DNA of 64,000 bases from Acrasis kona (GCA_026419775.2 JAOPGA020000943.1:1-64000); one strand, 5' to 3'. Counted from the first letter of the stretch, positions 9,851 to 20,352 are shown. Notes: a model not told the origin generated them from the letters alone. Numbers and translations are program-made.

Positions 9851-11383
9851 TTACACCTTGTTGTTTGGGGATTCTAATGCATTGAATTCAGGCGATGCAG
9901 TTGATGTGACCTTCACGGTAGTCTTGAGATTAACGGCAGTCATTGCTGCGAGAAGCCAGGCTGGTGTTGCTAATATACCTGCGGTACATAGAATAAAGAG
10001 AACAACGGACCCTGCACACAAGCAGCAGCAGAATACCACTATTAGAACGGATATAACTACACCAGCCGCAGCACCAGGCCCCAATCCAGATTGAGGGTAT
10101 TCGCCACTGTTATAAGAGTGTACTGTGTATGAATTTGCCTCTTGACATCTATTCTCTACTTGCACATCATAGGTCGTAGTGTATTGGGTTGTATTGCCCA
10201 CATACAACAATGACGCGTAAGTGGACTTGTATAAAGTAGCAGAATCTCCCCTCTTCACTATAGTCACCACAAGGTAATCCAGTAGGAATCCCGGACTGTT
10301 CACTTCAATGGATAGTCTCAAAAATTTTCCCTCTGGCACAGTGATAGAATAGTAGTCAATACCTCTAGCATATACCAAGGATTTGGGGTCAAAGTTGTTG
10401 ATGTAGTTACCTCCGCTGTATTCGATTTGATTGATAACAATAGACTTAGAGTCTAATGCGGCATTGCTGAGGTAGGCGTTCGATACCGACAATCCCTTCA
10501 TAGTGAGGTACCATGTTTGGTCTTCTGTTGAGTATGGAATAGTAGCTAGGGCCAGAGAACTCATTGTGGTCCTTAGACTGTACGAAGTGTTCGTGTACCC
10601 TGTGAGGTACACACTGTCACCGTAGTCTAACCTCGGGCTGAATGTGACGGATGTTAAACTTTGTACGTTCAAACTAAAGTACGTCTCCATGGATGTTTTA
10701 GGAATAATGATGTCACCTCCTGGTGATGAAAGGTTGTCGTAGTCTAGAACAATCTTGATGGTGGCACTGGCAGCATTGGAGACCGCAATGTACCAGAGTC
10801 CGCCACCTCGGTCAGTGCTTTGGGTGTAGATGGTACTAACTCCAAATAGAGAGGTGGGCCTGGCTGAAAACTCTCCAGTTAACGAATCGTAGGTGTCATC
10901 TCTGCCAGCCTTGACATTCATGGAGAATGAAGAGGTCTTGATGTAGAAGCTCATACTTCTTCCGACCGGAACTCTCATGTTGACGAAAAACTCTCCAGTG
11001 ATGGTAGTCAACGCTCCAAACGGCACTTGAGTGAATGTAGTGATAATACCTGAGGGAGTAACACTGACAGTTGAAGCCGCTGTAGATGTGCTTCTCACCA
11101 TGATGTATATTGGTCTGTTTGTAGAAGTTGGGTTAATGATGTTGTTATCGAACAGGTTCCAGTTGTAAGTGGTATTGGTGGGGAGAGCATTGATGCTAGC
11201 GACTATCCTGGCACTACTAGGGGAGTAGTCGAATGTCACCTTTGTATTGGGAGGGACGAACAACCTGCCAAAAGCAACTCCTCCACTAGGTACACTCAAC
11301 GAAGTCGAAGCACCTAATGTTAGATTAGCCACGGTTTGGCTGTTAACAGATGCCAAGATCGCCAATAGGACCAACCACAACAT
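9851..11383 (-). CDS. secreted/type I membrane surface protein, Ser/Thr-rich
   Basis: From the ATG at 11383 the 510-residue product begins with a clear signal peptide (LWLVLLAILASVNSQ). The long extracellular region (about 20-430) is rich in Ser, Thr, Val and Tyr, looks beta-rich, and has several N-x-S/T sites. Near residue 440 a Gly/Ala turn leads into a membrane segment with an unusual Cys cluster (VFCCCLCAGS), a second hydrophobic stretch and a short cytosolic tail. A GTG codon 12 bases upstream also lies in frame but the ATG fits the signal peptide. Adhesin- or receptor-like by architecture; no family recognised. Confidence 0.65.
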   Translation of the reverse strand: MLWLVLLAILASVNSQTVANLTLGASTSLSVPSGGVAFGRLFVPPNTKVTFDYSPSSARIVASINALPTNTTYNWNLFDNNIINPTSTNRPIYIMVRSTSTAASTVSVTPSGIITTFTQVPFGALTTITGEFFVNMRVPVGRSMSFYIKTSSFSMNVKAGRDDTYDSLTGEFSARPTSLFGVSTIYTQSTDRGGGLWYIAVSNAASATIKIVLDYDNLSSPGGDIIIPKTSMETYFSLNVQSLTSVTFSPRLDYGDSVYLTGYTNTSYSLRTTMSSLALATIPYSTEDQTWYLTMKGLSVSNAYLSNAALDSKSIVINQIEYSGGNYINNFDPKSLVYARGIDYYSITVPEGKFLRLSIEVNSPGFLLDYLVVTIVKRGDSATLYKSTYASLLYVGNTTQYTTTYDVQVENRCQEANSYTVHSYNSGEYPQSGLGPGAAAGVVISVLIVVFCCCLCAGSVVLFILCTAGILATPAWLLAAMTAVNLKTTVKVTSTASPEFNALESPNNKV

Positions 11384-11909
11384 GTTTTTTTTCACAATAT
11401 TAAATAATTTCTTGATTCAATGACAATTTATTCTGGAATTTGCGGGATTTGGCGGTAGAAAATTTTCTGACTGTTGTTAACATCAACAAAAAAGGAAACT
11501 TTCCTTGCAAACGACGCCAACCAACAATTTGATAAAATTAACAACAACAGAAGATGAGTGGATGATCGAAAGGCAAATAGTAGCGCAATAATTAAAACTA
11601 TCATAAAACCAAGAGTTTAAACGACATTTATCTCAGATGCACGGGAATTGACTTTAGCAAGGAAATAGTGTTTATTATCATCATTATCAGAGATAATGCT
11701 ATTGGACGAAATTGAAAATAAATTTTATGGATAATTGCTCGCTATGTCAATAAATTCGTATTTGAAATAATTTATTTTATTATCTTAAACTTCAAGAAAA
11801 GTCATTTCTGAACAAGTTTTTGTAGTGAACCGACGGATTGTAAGTAATTCTTTTGTAACATACAACTATGGATATATATGGCGTATAAAAAGGTTAAATA
11901 TAACAAACA
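11384..11909. other. divergent promoter region
   Basis: About 530 AT-rich bases between two head-to-head genes that both encode secreted proteins. A TATA-like string (GTATAAAAAG) lies at 11881-11890, close upstream of the ATG at 11910. Nothing coding seen. Confidence 0.35.
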
Positions 11910-12665
11910 ATGAGAGTCTGGATACTGATCTGTTTGATAGCTGCTGTACTTGCTGCCGGAGGCTATCCACTTATTGGATCAGGGTCACAGTTAATCGCAG
12001 GAGAAGAGAGGGGGTTTAATCTCGTAAACAATCAGCAAGCCGGCAATGTACAGGATGGACAAAGGGCAGCATATAGACCACGTAGGTTAGGCATGTGCCA
12101 AAGAATTAGAGCTTACTTTTCTCGGGCACAAAGGGACCTTACTTTTGCTGAGGTTATTGAAGCGATTGAATCAAGAGCAGATTATCAGGATACTACATGC
12201 AGCGCCGGCGTCACATTTCTCATAGATTTGCTTGGACTTCAAGAGGTTGGGAGACTTAATGGACTCCATCTTGCCCGCGCTGCAGACGTTATGCAGCACG
12301 TTAGCGATATAGTGAACAGAGAGGAATACGTGTACTTTGGTATTAACCCTGATCACCACTTTTTGGTGCACATCAGAGGAGAAAGAGTGATGATATATCA
12401 ATCATTCATAGATACTTATCGAATGACGGCTAGTATAGTAGGAGGAGATGGTGATATACCTACCAATCCATTCTATAGGCTTCACCCGGATGGAATCCCT
12501 GTCAGACATTTTTTAAAAGCAATCGAGTTGCTACTGTCTAACAATGATAAAAAAATTGAAGTGGTATTATTCTTACTAGGGTCGGAGGTAGTAAGAACCA
12601 AGCCAACATTCACTGGACCTCGAAGTGATTATAGATTGACTACCCTTATTGCTTATCGTAGATAA
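11910..12665 (+). CDS. secreted protein with a possible papain-like fold
   Basis: A 251-residue frame with a signal peptide (RVWILICLIAAVLAAGG). The rest is not repetitive. Notable are an isolated Cys at about residue 97 followed by a hydrophobic helix (TTCSAGVTFLIDLLGL) and a His-containing strand pair at about 149-165 (DHHFLVHIRGERVMIYQSF). Cys-helix then His-strand then polar residue is the order seen in papain-like proteases and toxin-type deamidases. This is a shape argument only; no family is recognised. Compact promoter with a TATA-like box just upstream. Confidence 0.55.
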   Translation: MRVWILICLIAAVLAAGGYPLIGSGSQLIAGEERGFNLVNNQQAGNVQDGQRAAYRPRRLGMCQRIRAYFSRAQRDLTFAEVIEAIESRADYQDTTCSAGVTFLIDLLGLQEVGRLNGLHLARAADVMQHVSDIVNREEYVYFGINPDHHFLVHIRGERVMIYQSFIDTYRMTASIVGGDGDIPTNPFYRLHPDGIPVRHFLKAIELLLSNNDKKIEVVLFLLGSEVVRTKPTFTGPRSDYRLTTLIAYRR

Positions 12666-12867
12666 TTATATCACAATAAAAAATGAATGAATTAGACTTG
12701 TTGTAATTAATAGAGTTGTAATTCTGTTGGATTTTCGTTTGAGACAACAGACACTTATTTAACCAGATCAGTCTCCCGCCAAAACGAATTTGGAAGGTCA
12801 ATCGACGCACACTGACCATTCCCAATCCATCAACAATTATCAAATGGTCACTGTTACACAAGATGTT

Positions 12868-13427
12868 TTATTGATTCTGCAAATTCGCAGTGTTTGNANG
12901 AATCAAAGCAAGATTTACACATGCACTTCCCACACCTGTCACAACCAAAGTAGCTTCTAGTGCGCACAATATTCTTTGTTGCCACGCCATCCCTCTTTTG
13001 TGATTAGTAACACTGCACAGTTCCCTCTTTTCTCCTTCATCCGCTTGTATGAGTGCTTCACCTGATTCGTGCCTTCCAGGATCCCAGCCATTAGTACGTG
13101 ATAATAAGCAACTTGCGTATTTGGGCGCTGGAAATTTTAACAGATATTTAACAGCCTGTACTGGGCATGGCAATGATTTTGGGTATGGGCCCTCCAAGTA
13201 CTATTAGTTGCGGGTAACCACAATCTTGAAAATAGAAGGTATTTTTATACTTGCCACTTTCCCCAAAAGTCCAAAGAATTATGAAATTCGTAAAAAACCA
13301 CATTTCCTGCACGAGAAGAAGCTTTTGATAGAGTATTCTCGAAACCATCAAAAATGGAAGGATGATACGTATGTGGTAATATTTTGAAATAAACATGTTT
13401 TATAAGTTTTATGACTAAAGTATTCAA
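12868..13427 (-). CDS. two-exon gene or fragment, uncharacterised
   Basis: An upstream piece (about 13427-13251, ending LDFWGKWQ) joins in frame through a 50-nt GT-AG intron (13201-13250) to a second piece of about 110 codons (YLEGPYPKSLPCPVQ to a TAA at 12868). A competing frame in the first piece begins with an ATG (MFISKYYHIRI) but stops early after the splice region. No ATG clearly starts the joined frame, and two ambiguous bases (12897, 12899) lie near the end. It directly follows the gene at 13424 on the same strand and could be a truncated copy. No family recognised. Confidence 0.3.
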
Positions 13428-14080
13428 ACACAGGTGATTTCAAGTGGGCAGAAATAGGGAACAGAAAAGTTCGATTCATAGTCTCTCTGAGCAAGGGGTT
13501 GAGAGTCTGTATATTCGGTTGTGACGTATTTATATTCTATAACCGCTCCTGATTGCTGGGCAACAACTGCAGTCCTTTTAATGTCAGTCAAAGCTTCACC
13601 AACCTCTTTGACAAGTATTCTTGGTATAAAGCGTCTTTTAGTTGATATTGGTCTATAACTTATTATTCTCTCTGTTCTATAAATTAATCCGTCTTTTGTG
13701 TTGCTGGTCATGGTAGATAAAGTTTTATAGCCATCACTTTGGTCCATATTTTTACCCTTCACACAGATTCTTTCGAAAGCCACATTCTTTCTCACTTGAC
13801 AGGTGCATTTCCTGTCATTAGTGTCAAAGTTATAAACAATATAACCTCCATTTCCTCTACGAATTAGTTTGTGTTTATGCGCATCTACTATAAAATTTTG
13901 AAGACCAGCATTTTGATCAACAAAAACAACGAGTCTCTCCACCTTTGTTGCTTGTCCTTTAACCTCAATGCGCCTCGTTGCTAAGTATGATACCTTGTCT
14001 TGATTGCACGCCTCGTAAGTGGTTGCATAACATACGTAGGAAATGGCTAAAAAAACGAAGAGCCTACAGAGTTTGGTCAT
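13424..14080 (-). CDS. secreted Cys-containing protein, family unknown
   Basis: A 218-residue frame with a signal peptide (KLCRLFVFLAISYVCYATT). Six Cys remain after cleavage, including a CTCQVRK pair, suggesting disulphides. The rest is charged with beta-like stretches. Single exon, ATG at 14080. It diverges from the SDR gene at 14278 with about 200 bases between. No domain recognised. Confidence 0.55.
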   Translation of the reverse strand: MTKLCRLFVFLAISYVCYATTYEACNQDKVSYLATRRIEVKGQATKVERLVVFVDQNAGLQNFIVDAHKHKLIRRGNGGYIVYNFDTNDRKCTCQVRKNVAFERICVKGKNMDQSDGYKTLSTMTSNTKDGLIYRTERIISYRPISTKRRFIPRILVKEVGEALTDIKRTAVVAQQSGAVIEYKYVTTEYTDSQPLAQRDYESNFSVPYFCPLEITCV

Positions 14081-14277
14081 ACTCTACGATTTCTTTTACA
14101 GTAAATTTGTTTCTACCCATTCCGGCCAAATAACGCCTGTTATCTAATTGTAAGGACTAAAAACGTTTAGCAGAAAATTGTAAACCCTCTTCGCGAAAAT
14201 CGGAGTATGTCCGTCCGCGTTCCCGAATATAAATAAAAAAATCGTGATGGTACATAATAGAAAAATAATCAAGAACA

Positions 14278-15088
14278 ATGTCAAAGATAATACTTGTTAC
14301 AGGTGCCAATCAAGGAATAGGATTCCAATTCGCAAAACAACTCGGTGAACTCGGTCATACAGTGTACCTCGGGGCAAGGGACATCAAAAAAGGAGAGGAG
14401 GCAGTGTGAGTAAATTCTTACTTTGGAACCTTATAATATATTAGTGCTAAGATTGGGTTAAAGAATGTGCACCCACTTCTTCTTGATGTAACAAAAGAGG
14501 AGTCAATTAAAGAGTCCGTCAAAAAGATTCAACAAGAGCAAAAACATCTTGATGGTAAGTAACCTTGATCAATAATTCACCTAACCAGATAGTTCTAATA
14601 AACAACGCTGGTATCGCCAAGTACGAAGGAAAACCAGAGGTGGACGTTGACTTGCTTAAAGTAAGTTACAAATACGGTTAGAGTTAACACTTTCGTAGGA
14701 TATCTTTGATACCAACGTGTTTGGAGTAGTTAGAGTGACGAATGCATTCATACCACTTTTAAAATCATCATCAAGTCCAATAGTTCTGAACGTGTCATCA
14801 ACGGTGGGATCTACAGGTTTTGTTTCTGATCCAAATACCACTGCCAATAGCTTCCTGTCCTATGCAGCTTCGAAATCTGCTCTTAACACCTACTCCATTC
14901 TACTTTCTCACTTGTTACAAGATGTTAAAGTCAACTTTGTGAGTCCAGGATACTGTGGAACAAATCTAAACAACTTTGCTGGAACACTTGATCCAAAGGA
15001 CACTGTCAAGTTGATGGTTGAGCGTGTGGTATTTGCTGAGACCACAGGTCAGTTTTATGACTATGATGGATCGAAACTCGACTTGTAA
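14278..15088 (+). CDS. short-chain dehydrogenase/reductase (carbonyl-reductase-like)
   Basis: Four exons (14278-14405, 14445-14554, 14593-14660, 14699-15088) join across introns of 39, 38 and 38 nt to give 231 residues. The Rossmann fold is plain: TGANQGIG near the start for NAD(P)H, DVLINNAG created exactly by the second splice, a Ser in NVSSTVG, and YAASK as the Tyr-Lys catalytic pair. Length fits small cytosolic SDRs of the carbonyl-reductase type that reduce ketones or quinones with NADPH. The second intron has two possible AG ends; the downstream one keeps the NNAG motif. Substrate unknown. Confidence 0.9.
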
Positions 15089-15208
15089 TTACTTCTTGAG
15101 ATTAAAAGCAATAAAGTAAATATCAATATTATAAATTTATTTTTAATTCATCACGTCCAGTCTTTACAAAGTGATGTCAAAGAAACTATTAACCAAATGT
15201 ACATCTTT

Positions 15209-16606
15209 TTAACTATAGTCATTCAAGAACAAGCTCAGGTCCTCCCTTGTCAAAAAGAATTCTTCATCTTGAGATCCAAAATCAATGTTGACCGGATCTT
15301 GAGAGATGTTACTAAACTTGTTGATTAAAAGGTTTTGATTGTTTGTTTCCAACCATATTGTATTTTCAAGTCTCATCTTCAATGTTTCGAACCTTGATCT
15401 AAACACTTCTGATGTGGCCGATATTTTCTTAACCGCAATGTAATCGTCATTTATACGTTGTATTACTTCTTGTCTTTGCTGAGGGTTGATACAATGTTCC
15501 AACTCGTCCAAGTGGAATTCGCAAACAGGAAGTATGTAATTACCAAAGAAACTAATGTTGATGTTATAAGATGCTATCATGCTCGTAATTTCTTGCGCGT
15601 GGTGTTTGGCTAAATCTTTTCGGTTGATTTTAATGTAGAACTGGAATTGTGCTGCATGAGCAACCAATGAAATTAGTCTTTTGCGGTCTCTGCTCATCTG
15701 ATATGGAACGTGTTCTCCCATCCTATCGTAAACCCAGTGAAACGTATTTTTTATTTTTTCAATTCTTTCAATGTTCATAGGATAGCGAAAGTTATTCTTG
15801 TTCTTTAAATCTAAAGAGATTGCTTCCATATCACATGATTCAATAAAAGTTTCAAAAAATGTTGGGGGAAATTGAAACCCGGTGTCTTTATTTCTAGCAT
15901 AAAGTTCAGTCACAACATAATGGTGCTCAATAAGTAATTTGAACATTGACTCAGCGTCACAATGTTGGTAGTAAAGGTTCTCTTTTATCACAACAAAAGC
16001 ATTTTGTAAGCAAGCCAGCCTGATATCCTGTATCTTTTGTTTGGAGTGATAATCAATAAAATCTTCAACAAGAAGCAGATAAATTCGAGTTCGCTTGTGA
16101 TCATTTTCAAAAGCATAATACGTGCCAATATAAAGACAACAAACAGCGATAGAATAACTATCTAATATGCGGTCAAGCTGCGGACCAATAATGTCTTTTG
16201 CCCTTTTCAGATGTCGTTGACTAAATTCATAGTTCGTACTTCTTGTAAGTAATGCATGGACAGAGTGTAAAAATGCTACTTCGTCAGTGTTTTGTTCCTC
16301 AATACGCCCCTTCCCCATATAATCCAAAATGTGTAAAATCTTGTGCTTTGTTAAAATTGGCATGTAGTAAGAGAGTGTAAGAAGAATTTCACACCTCAAA
16401 TGATCTTGCGGTTCTAACTGCTCCGGACTAGGTTGATCCTTCTTTGGGGTGTCGTCGTAAATACAATCCTTTTTTCTTGCGACACATAGGCTACATCCAG
16501 AGAGCTCTTTGCTACATCGTCTGTGTTGTCGTCGACAATTGTTGCAACTGATGAGCGAATGGCGGGGTTGGCTCATCCCGGTTGTAATCTTCTTCACTTG
16601 TGTCAT
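15209..16606 (-). CDS. Zn(2)Cys(6) binuclear cluster transcription factor
   Basis: A 465-residue single-exon frame. Residues 21-48 hold the canonical CX2CX6CX6CX2CX6C cluster (CNNCRRQHRRC followed by SGCSLC and a final Cys), the DNA-binding unit typical of Gal4-type regulators. The remaining 400 residues are helical and lack obvious repeats, like the middle homology region of such factors. It has an acidic C-terminus (SQDEEFFLTREDL) that could activate transcription. A TAG just before the ATG could be the end of a 5' UTR intron. The family is best known in fungi. Confidence 0.85.
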   Translation of the reverse strand: MTQVKKITTGMSQPRHSLISCNNCRRQHRRCSKELSGCSLCVARKKDCIYDDTPKKDQPSPEQLEPQDHLRCEILLTLSYYMPILTKHKILHILDYMGKGRIEEQNTDEVAFLHSVHALLTRSTNYEFSQRHLKRAKDIIGPQLDRILDSYSIAVCCLYIGTYYAFENDHKRTRIYLLLVEDFIDYHSKQKIQDIRLACLQNAFVVIKENLYYQHCDAESMFKLLIEHHYVVTELYARNKDTGFQFPPTFFETFIESCDMEAISLDLKNKNNFRYPMNIERIEKIKNTFHWVYDRMGEHVPYQMSRDRKRLISLVAHAAQFQFYIKINRKDLAKHHAQEITSMIASYNINISFFGNYILPVCEFHLDELEHCINPQQRQEVIQRINDDYIAVKKISATSEVFRSRFETLKMRLENTIWLETNNQNLLINKFSNISQDPVNIDFGSQDEEFFLTREDLSLFLNDYS

Positions 16607-16830
16607 CTAGAGACGAACCAGCCCTGCAAAAGTAAAAATAAAGAATGATGGGGGTGTTACAACCTTACATTAACAACATTTCTATATCCGCAATTCATAT
16701 AGATTAAAACCTTTCAAATTCCGACGGCTTGTTGCTTCTCCAAATGGATTTAATAATATGAAGTACACAAGGAGCAACTTGTTTAATACTATTTAAATTT
16801 TTTGTTGTTTATTTATTTACATTATTGAAT

Positions 16831-17652
16831 TTATCTGCGTGCTGCAATCTGTAATAGACCAGCTATTAGGTATAAACCACCAGCAATAACCCACAAGACA
16901 CCAGCTTGTGTTTGAAATGATCTGGTTTCAGCAGCTCTTAGGAAACTGTGCCACGCGATGGAACCAAGTAGTAACAATACAGAGGCAACAGTGTACATGA
17001 CTGTAGCAATACCGTTCAAGTACAAGCTGGAGATTAAACTCTTTGGTGCAACTTGGAAGGTTCCATTGGTGCGGCTGTTCATGTTGCTCATGAATGTGTG
17101 GTACAAGAAGATACCATCAATGATTGCACCATAGTTGCGGATTAAAAAGTATGATAAAATTAATGAAGAACCAATGATCCAGATGATGGTTCCAGCGTTG
17201 AAAGTGTCAAACCTGGCACTTCCAGCCAACCATAGAGCGGCACCAATAATCATGAGGATGCTTCCTAAGAAGAAGGCAATGCTACCGAAAATGTTCAAAA
17301 AGTGGTAAGGTGTTCTTGTAGTCTTGTTTCCAAGATCAAATCCTCCAATGAAAGCGAATATTGATGCCAAGGTGAAGAATGAGAAGGCAATAATCCAGAG
17401 GACACCGCTGGCAACGTAGTGATATCCAAAGTCGGCCAAACTGATGGCGGCACCCACTAGTAGTAGAACACCTCCAATGAACATGGAAAGACCCATGAGG
17501 GCACCCATAATTTGTGAAAGTACTTGTCTATTCGCAGCAACTGGTGTCGCATATGCTGTTTGTGTTACAGTCGTTTGTGTAACGGTTGTGGCTCCTGGTC
17601 CGTCCAAAACTTTTGTTGGGACTGTTGATGGTAGTGTTGTTGTTGTGTTCAT
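16831..17652 (-). CDS. membrane protein with three internal repeats (YrhK-like)
   Basis: A 273-residue frame. After a 40-residue Thr-rich N-terminus the protein consists of three similar units of about 60-70 residues. Each has a Gly-rich membrane helix (GGVLLLVGAAISL, GSILMIIGAALWLAG, ASVLLLLGSIAW), a short polar loop, and a second helix with a shared core (AGVLWVIAG, SGVLWIIAF, GTIIWIIGS). Six membrane segments in all. The xLWxI repeat unit recalls YrhK-domain proteins, but that match is from memory of the pattern and is tentative. Function unknown. Confidence 0.65.
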   Translation of the reverse strand: MNTTTTLPSTVPTKVLDGPGATTVTQTTVTQTAYATPVAANRQVLSQIMGALMGLSMFIGGVLLLVGAAISLADFGYHYVASGVLWIIAFSFFTLASIFAFIGGFDLGNKTTRTPYHFLNIFGSIAFFLGSILMIIGAALWLAGSARFDTFNAGTIIWIIGSSLILSYFLIRNYGAIIDGIFLYHTFMSNMNSRTNGTFQVAPKSLISSLYLNGIATVMYTVASVLLLLGSIAWHSFLRAAETRSFQTQAGVLWVIAGGLYLIAGLLQIAARR

Positions 17653-18481
17653 GTTGTTATTTTTTGTTGTTTGGCTGAACCGAAGTAAATTGTTAAATTG
17701 TTTATATATATCTCATATTTAAAAATAGATATTAAAAATATCTAAAATAGAATATTGTAAAGGCACATATCACGGTAATGGTATCTTTTGCTTTGGTAGG
17801 CTAGCTCGCTTAGCACGGTTTATAATGAGATCAAGTCAACTGCAGAGGCATATGTGCACACATAAGAAGTCGCTCACCTTACAGGGCTTAACTGCATTTT
17901 TCCAGCACGTAAAAAGTCAGCCATCTCAACGTCGTATGAATATTGTAAATACTGATGTTCAAGATCGGTGGAAATTACCATTGTTGTAACATTAGTCTTG
18001 TCGCTTCAACTTCCAATCAACGAGGCTGCATTTGAATGACGAATTTTATTGCAATATTATTGTCGACAATAATATAAAATTTATTAAAAAAATCGTACTT
18101 GCCATATAAGAACAACAAAAATACAATGAGATTGAAAAGAAATCCGTGGGTTTAACACCACGTTGCTCCATCATCCAGGAAGAATAACAAAGCAGAGAGA
18201 AAGGATTTTGGAAAACACCAAAAGCAAAAAAGTGACGATGTCACATGACAAATCAAAACAGCATACTGTTACCTTTAGAGCATTACTACACGCCGAGTCC
18301 CAAATGACAGAAGCTATCTAAATGCGATATGGAAGACTGAGAGGAAGAAAAATGGGAATGATGTAAAACGAAAAAGTTGTTGAAAATAATAAAGATGAGC
18401 AATATGTATCAAGCATTGTTTTCTCTTTTTCCCTATTTTGGACAAATCTTGTAACCAAACAAAAACTTTATCACAACGAAA
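17653..18481. other. intergenic stretch of about 830 bases
   Basis: No gene recognised on either strand and no tRNA-like B box. It contains a 22-base perfect palindrome (listed separately) and ends at the promoter of the small basic protein. Confidence 0.35.
18054..18075. repeat. 22-base perfect palindrome
   Basis: ATATTATTGTC and its exact complement meet at the central TCGA. The sequence is non-coding. It could be a dimeric factor site or cruciform-forming sequence. Confidence 0.6.
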
Positions 18482-18911
18482 ATGTCGAGGAGGTCACGCT
18501 CAAGGAAAGCCAAAAAATCCCAGGAGGTATTATAGAACGATGATAATTAAATACTCACACTAGGAGGACAATGAAAGTGATACCGAGAAATCCATAAGCA
18601 ACACCGAAGAATCTCTAGATGGCCGCCTTTCAAAGAAGAGAAAATTTGGGTTTAGGCAGTTTCTTCAAACATTTGTAGATCGTGAAAAAACATATGGCCT
18701 CGTTGTTGAGACTGGAGAAGATAATGTAGAGTACAATAAAAGAAAAAAAAGGAAGGGATATCCTAATAGGTCCCCTGCAAAGACGGTAGATGATATTCAC
18801 ATGCCAAACCCAACTCTTCCATCCGTACTCAGTTCAACGAAAACAGCTACCCCCACTTCAGAAGTTAATGATGCACCATCCACAATATCAGAACACACGA
18901 CACAGGAGTGA
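18482..18911 (+). CDS. small basic, probably nuclear protein
   Basis: Two exons (18482-18526 and 18564-18911), joined over a 37-nt intron, encode 130 residues starting MSRRSRSRKAKKSQE. Acidic and basic clusters alternate (KKRKFGFRQF, YNKRKKRKGYPNR), the latter resembling nuclear localisation signals, and the C-terminus is Ser/Thr/Pro-rich. No known domain. It converges on the kinase gene with 47 bases between stop codons. Small spliced gene easily missed by ORF length filters. Confidence 0.65.
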
Positions 18912-18958
18912 TGTAAATACCACAGTAAACATAAAATATCTTTTATTACAATTTATCA

Positions 18959-20352
18959 CTACATTATTAATCCTGCACCCATGTTGGTTGATTGATCTTT
19001 TATTTTGACCTGTGATGAAATGACCAAATCGTCACGTGACTTTCTTGACTTTGGTTGTGACACGAAAAGAGTGACTTCTGGTTGTCTCTCTACAACTTTC
19101 TTTAATAATGTTACAATCTGCTTGAAATCAGGCCTCGAATCACAGTTATCGCTCCAGCATTGTTCTATTAGAGTTACAAGATCCTTGTCAATACTGTGGT
19201 TATCTGGTATCGGCGGCCTCATTCCCTGCTCAACCACCCTTTTTGTAATTTCATAAATGTTTATTCCTGGGTACAAGTCCTGTTCAAACAATAATTCCCA
19301 TGCAACAATTCCAAAAGAATACACGTCGGATTTGAAAGAGTACTCTTCATTTCGTAAAACCTCTGGTGCCTGTGTTTCCACAGTTCCAACACGTGTCATT
19401 CTTTTCCCCTTCTCATACACTCTTGATACACCAAAGTCGGCTAGTTTAACCGTATAGTGCCTATCTACACTAAAGGATCAGATTGTTGGGTCATTTAAGT
19501 ACTTACAGTAAATTGGCTAGTTTAATGTCTCTGTGGAGAATGTTCTGTTTTTCGAGGTAAAGCAGCCCAAGTGCTATGTCAAGTAACATCTTGTATTTGG
19601 TAGGTGTTGTAAGTTGAACGTAATTCTTGTGTGGGTCCAAAAAATTGTTGTTTGGCTTAACAAACTTTTCCAGAGACCCATTATCGCAATACTCTGAGAT
19701 GATATAGAAGTGTGACTCTTTTATACTAGCACCTAGAAACTAACGAGTTTAATAAACATTACAAATTAATAACTTACGCTGACGACATTTTGATGGCGTA
19801 ATTTGCTCATGATGTTTGTTTCCTTCAGAAAGTCTTGAAGTGGGTCTTCTAAAAGATCACAAATTAGACATCTTTTAACGGCTACTGGGACACCCATGTA
19901 GGTCGCTTTAAATACAACTGAGCTCGAGCCTGCGCCGATTTGCTCTTCCAGCGTGAGTTCTTCAGCAATAATTTCAACAGATTTTAATGTTGGTGACATG
20001 TTTATAATAGCCCTGTTCAGTTCACTAATATATTATTAATCCAACTAACATATCATTAATCATACGGGGATAAGTTATCGTCGTAGAACTCCAGTCCGTC
20101 ATACCGAACTGATTTTATACGCTTGTTTAAAATTATAGGGGTTGGTTGTGTATCGTTTTTCATTTGATAATACTGACTGCTTCCCTCATCATCTTGCAGC
20201 ATTCTAGTTGTTTCCTCATTCTGCCTGCTCGATAGCAACCCAAGTTTAATTCCCAAAATCAACACAATAGCAAAACAACCTACAATAACAACTGCTGATA
20301 AGGAAGAGGACAAAATGATGGCCCACAGAGGTATGGAGACTTCTTCATCCAT
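18959..20352 (-). CDS. receptor-like protein kinase (tyrosine-kinase-like group)
   Basis: Four exons (20352-20066, 20024-19778, 19739-19507, 19469-18959; introns 41, 38 and 37 nt) give 425 residues. One membrane helix lies at about 8-34 (WAIILSSSLSAVVIVG and on). A juxtamembrane linker of about 70 residues follows, then a complete kinase domain: GAGSSSVVF glycine loop, AVKRC lysine, HRDIKLANLL catalytic loop, ADFGVSR, and TQAPEV. All catalytic residues are present, so it should be active; the HRDIKLAN loop suggests Ser/Thr or dual specificity. Only a few residues lie outside the membrane, but CRCN codons continue upstream of the ATG, so an ectodomain exon may have been lost or missed. Confidence 0.85.

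Noticed and set aside
17800-17860. A TAGCTCGCTTAGCACGG string resembling a tRNA A box
   Set aside because: No B box (GGTTCGANTCC) follows at a suitable distance and no cloverleaf can be drawn.
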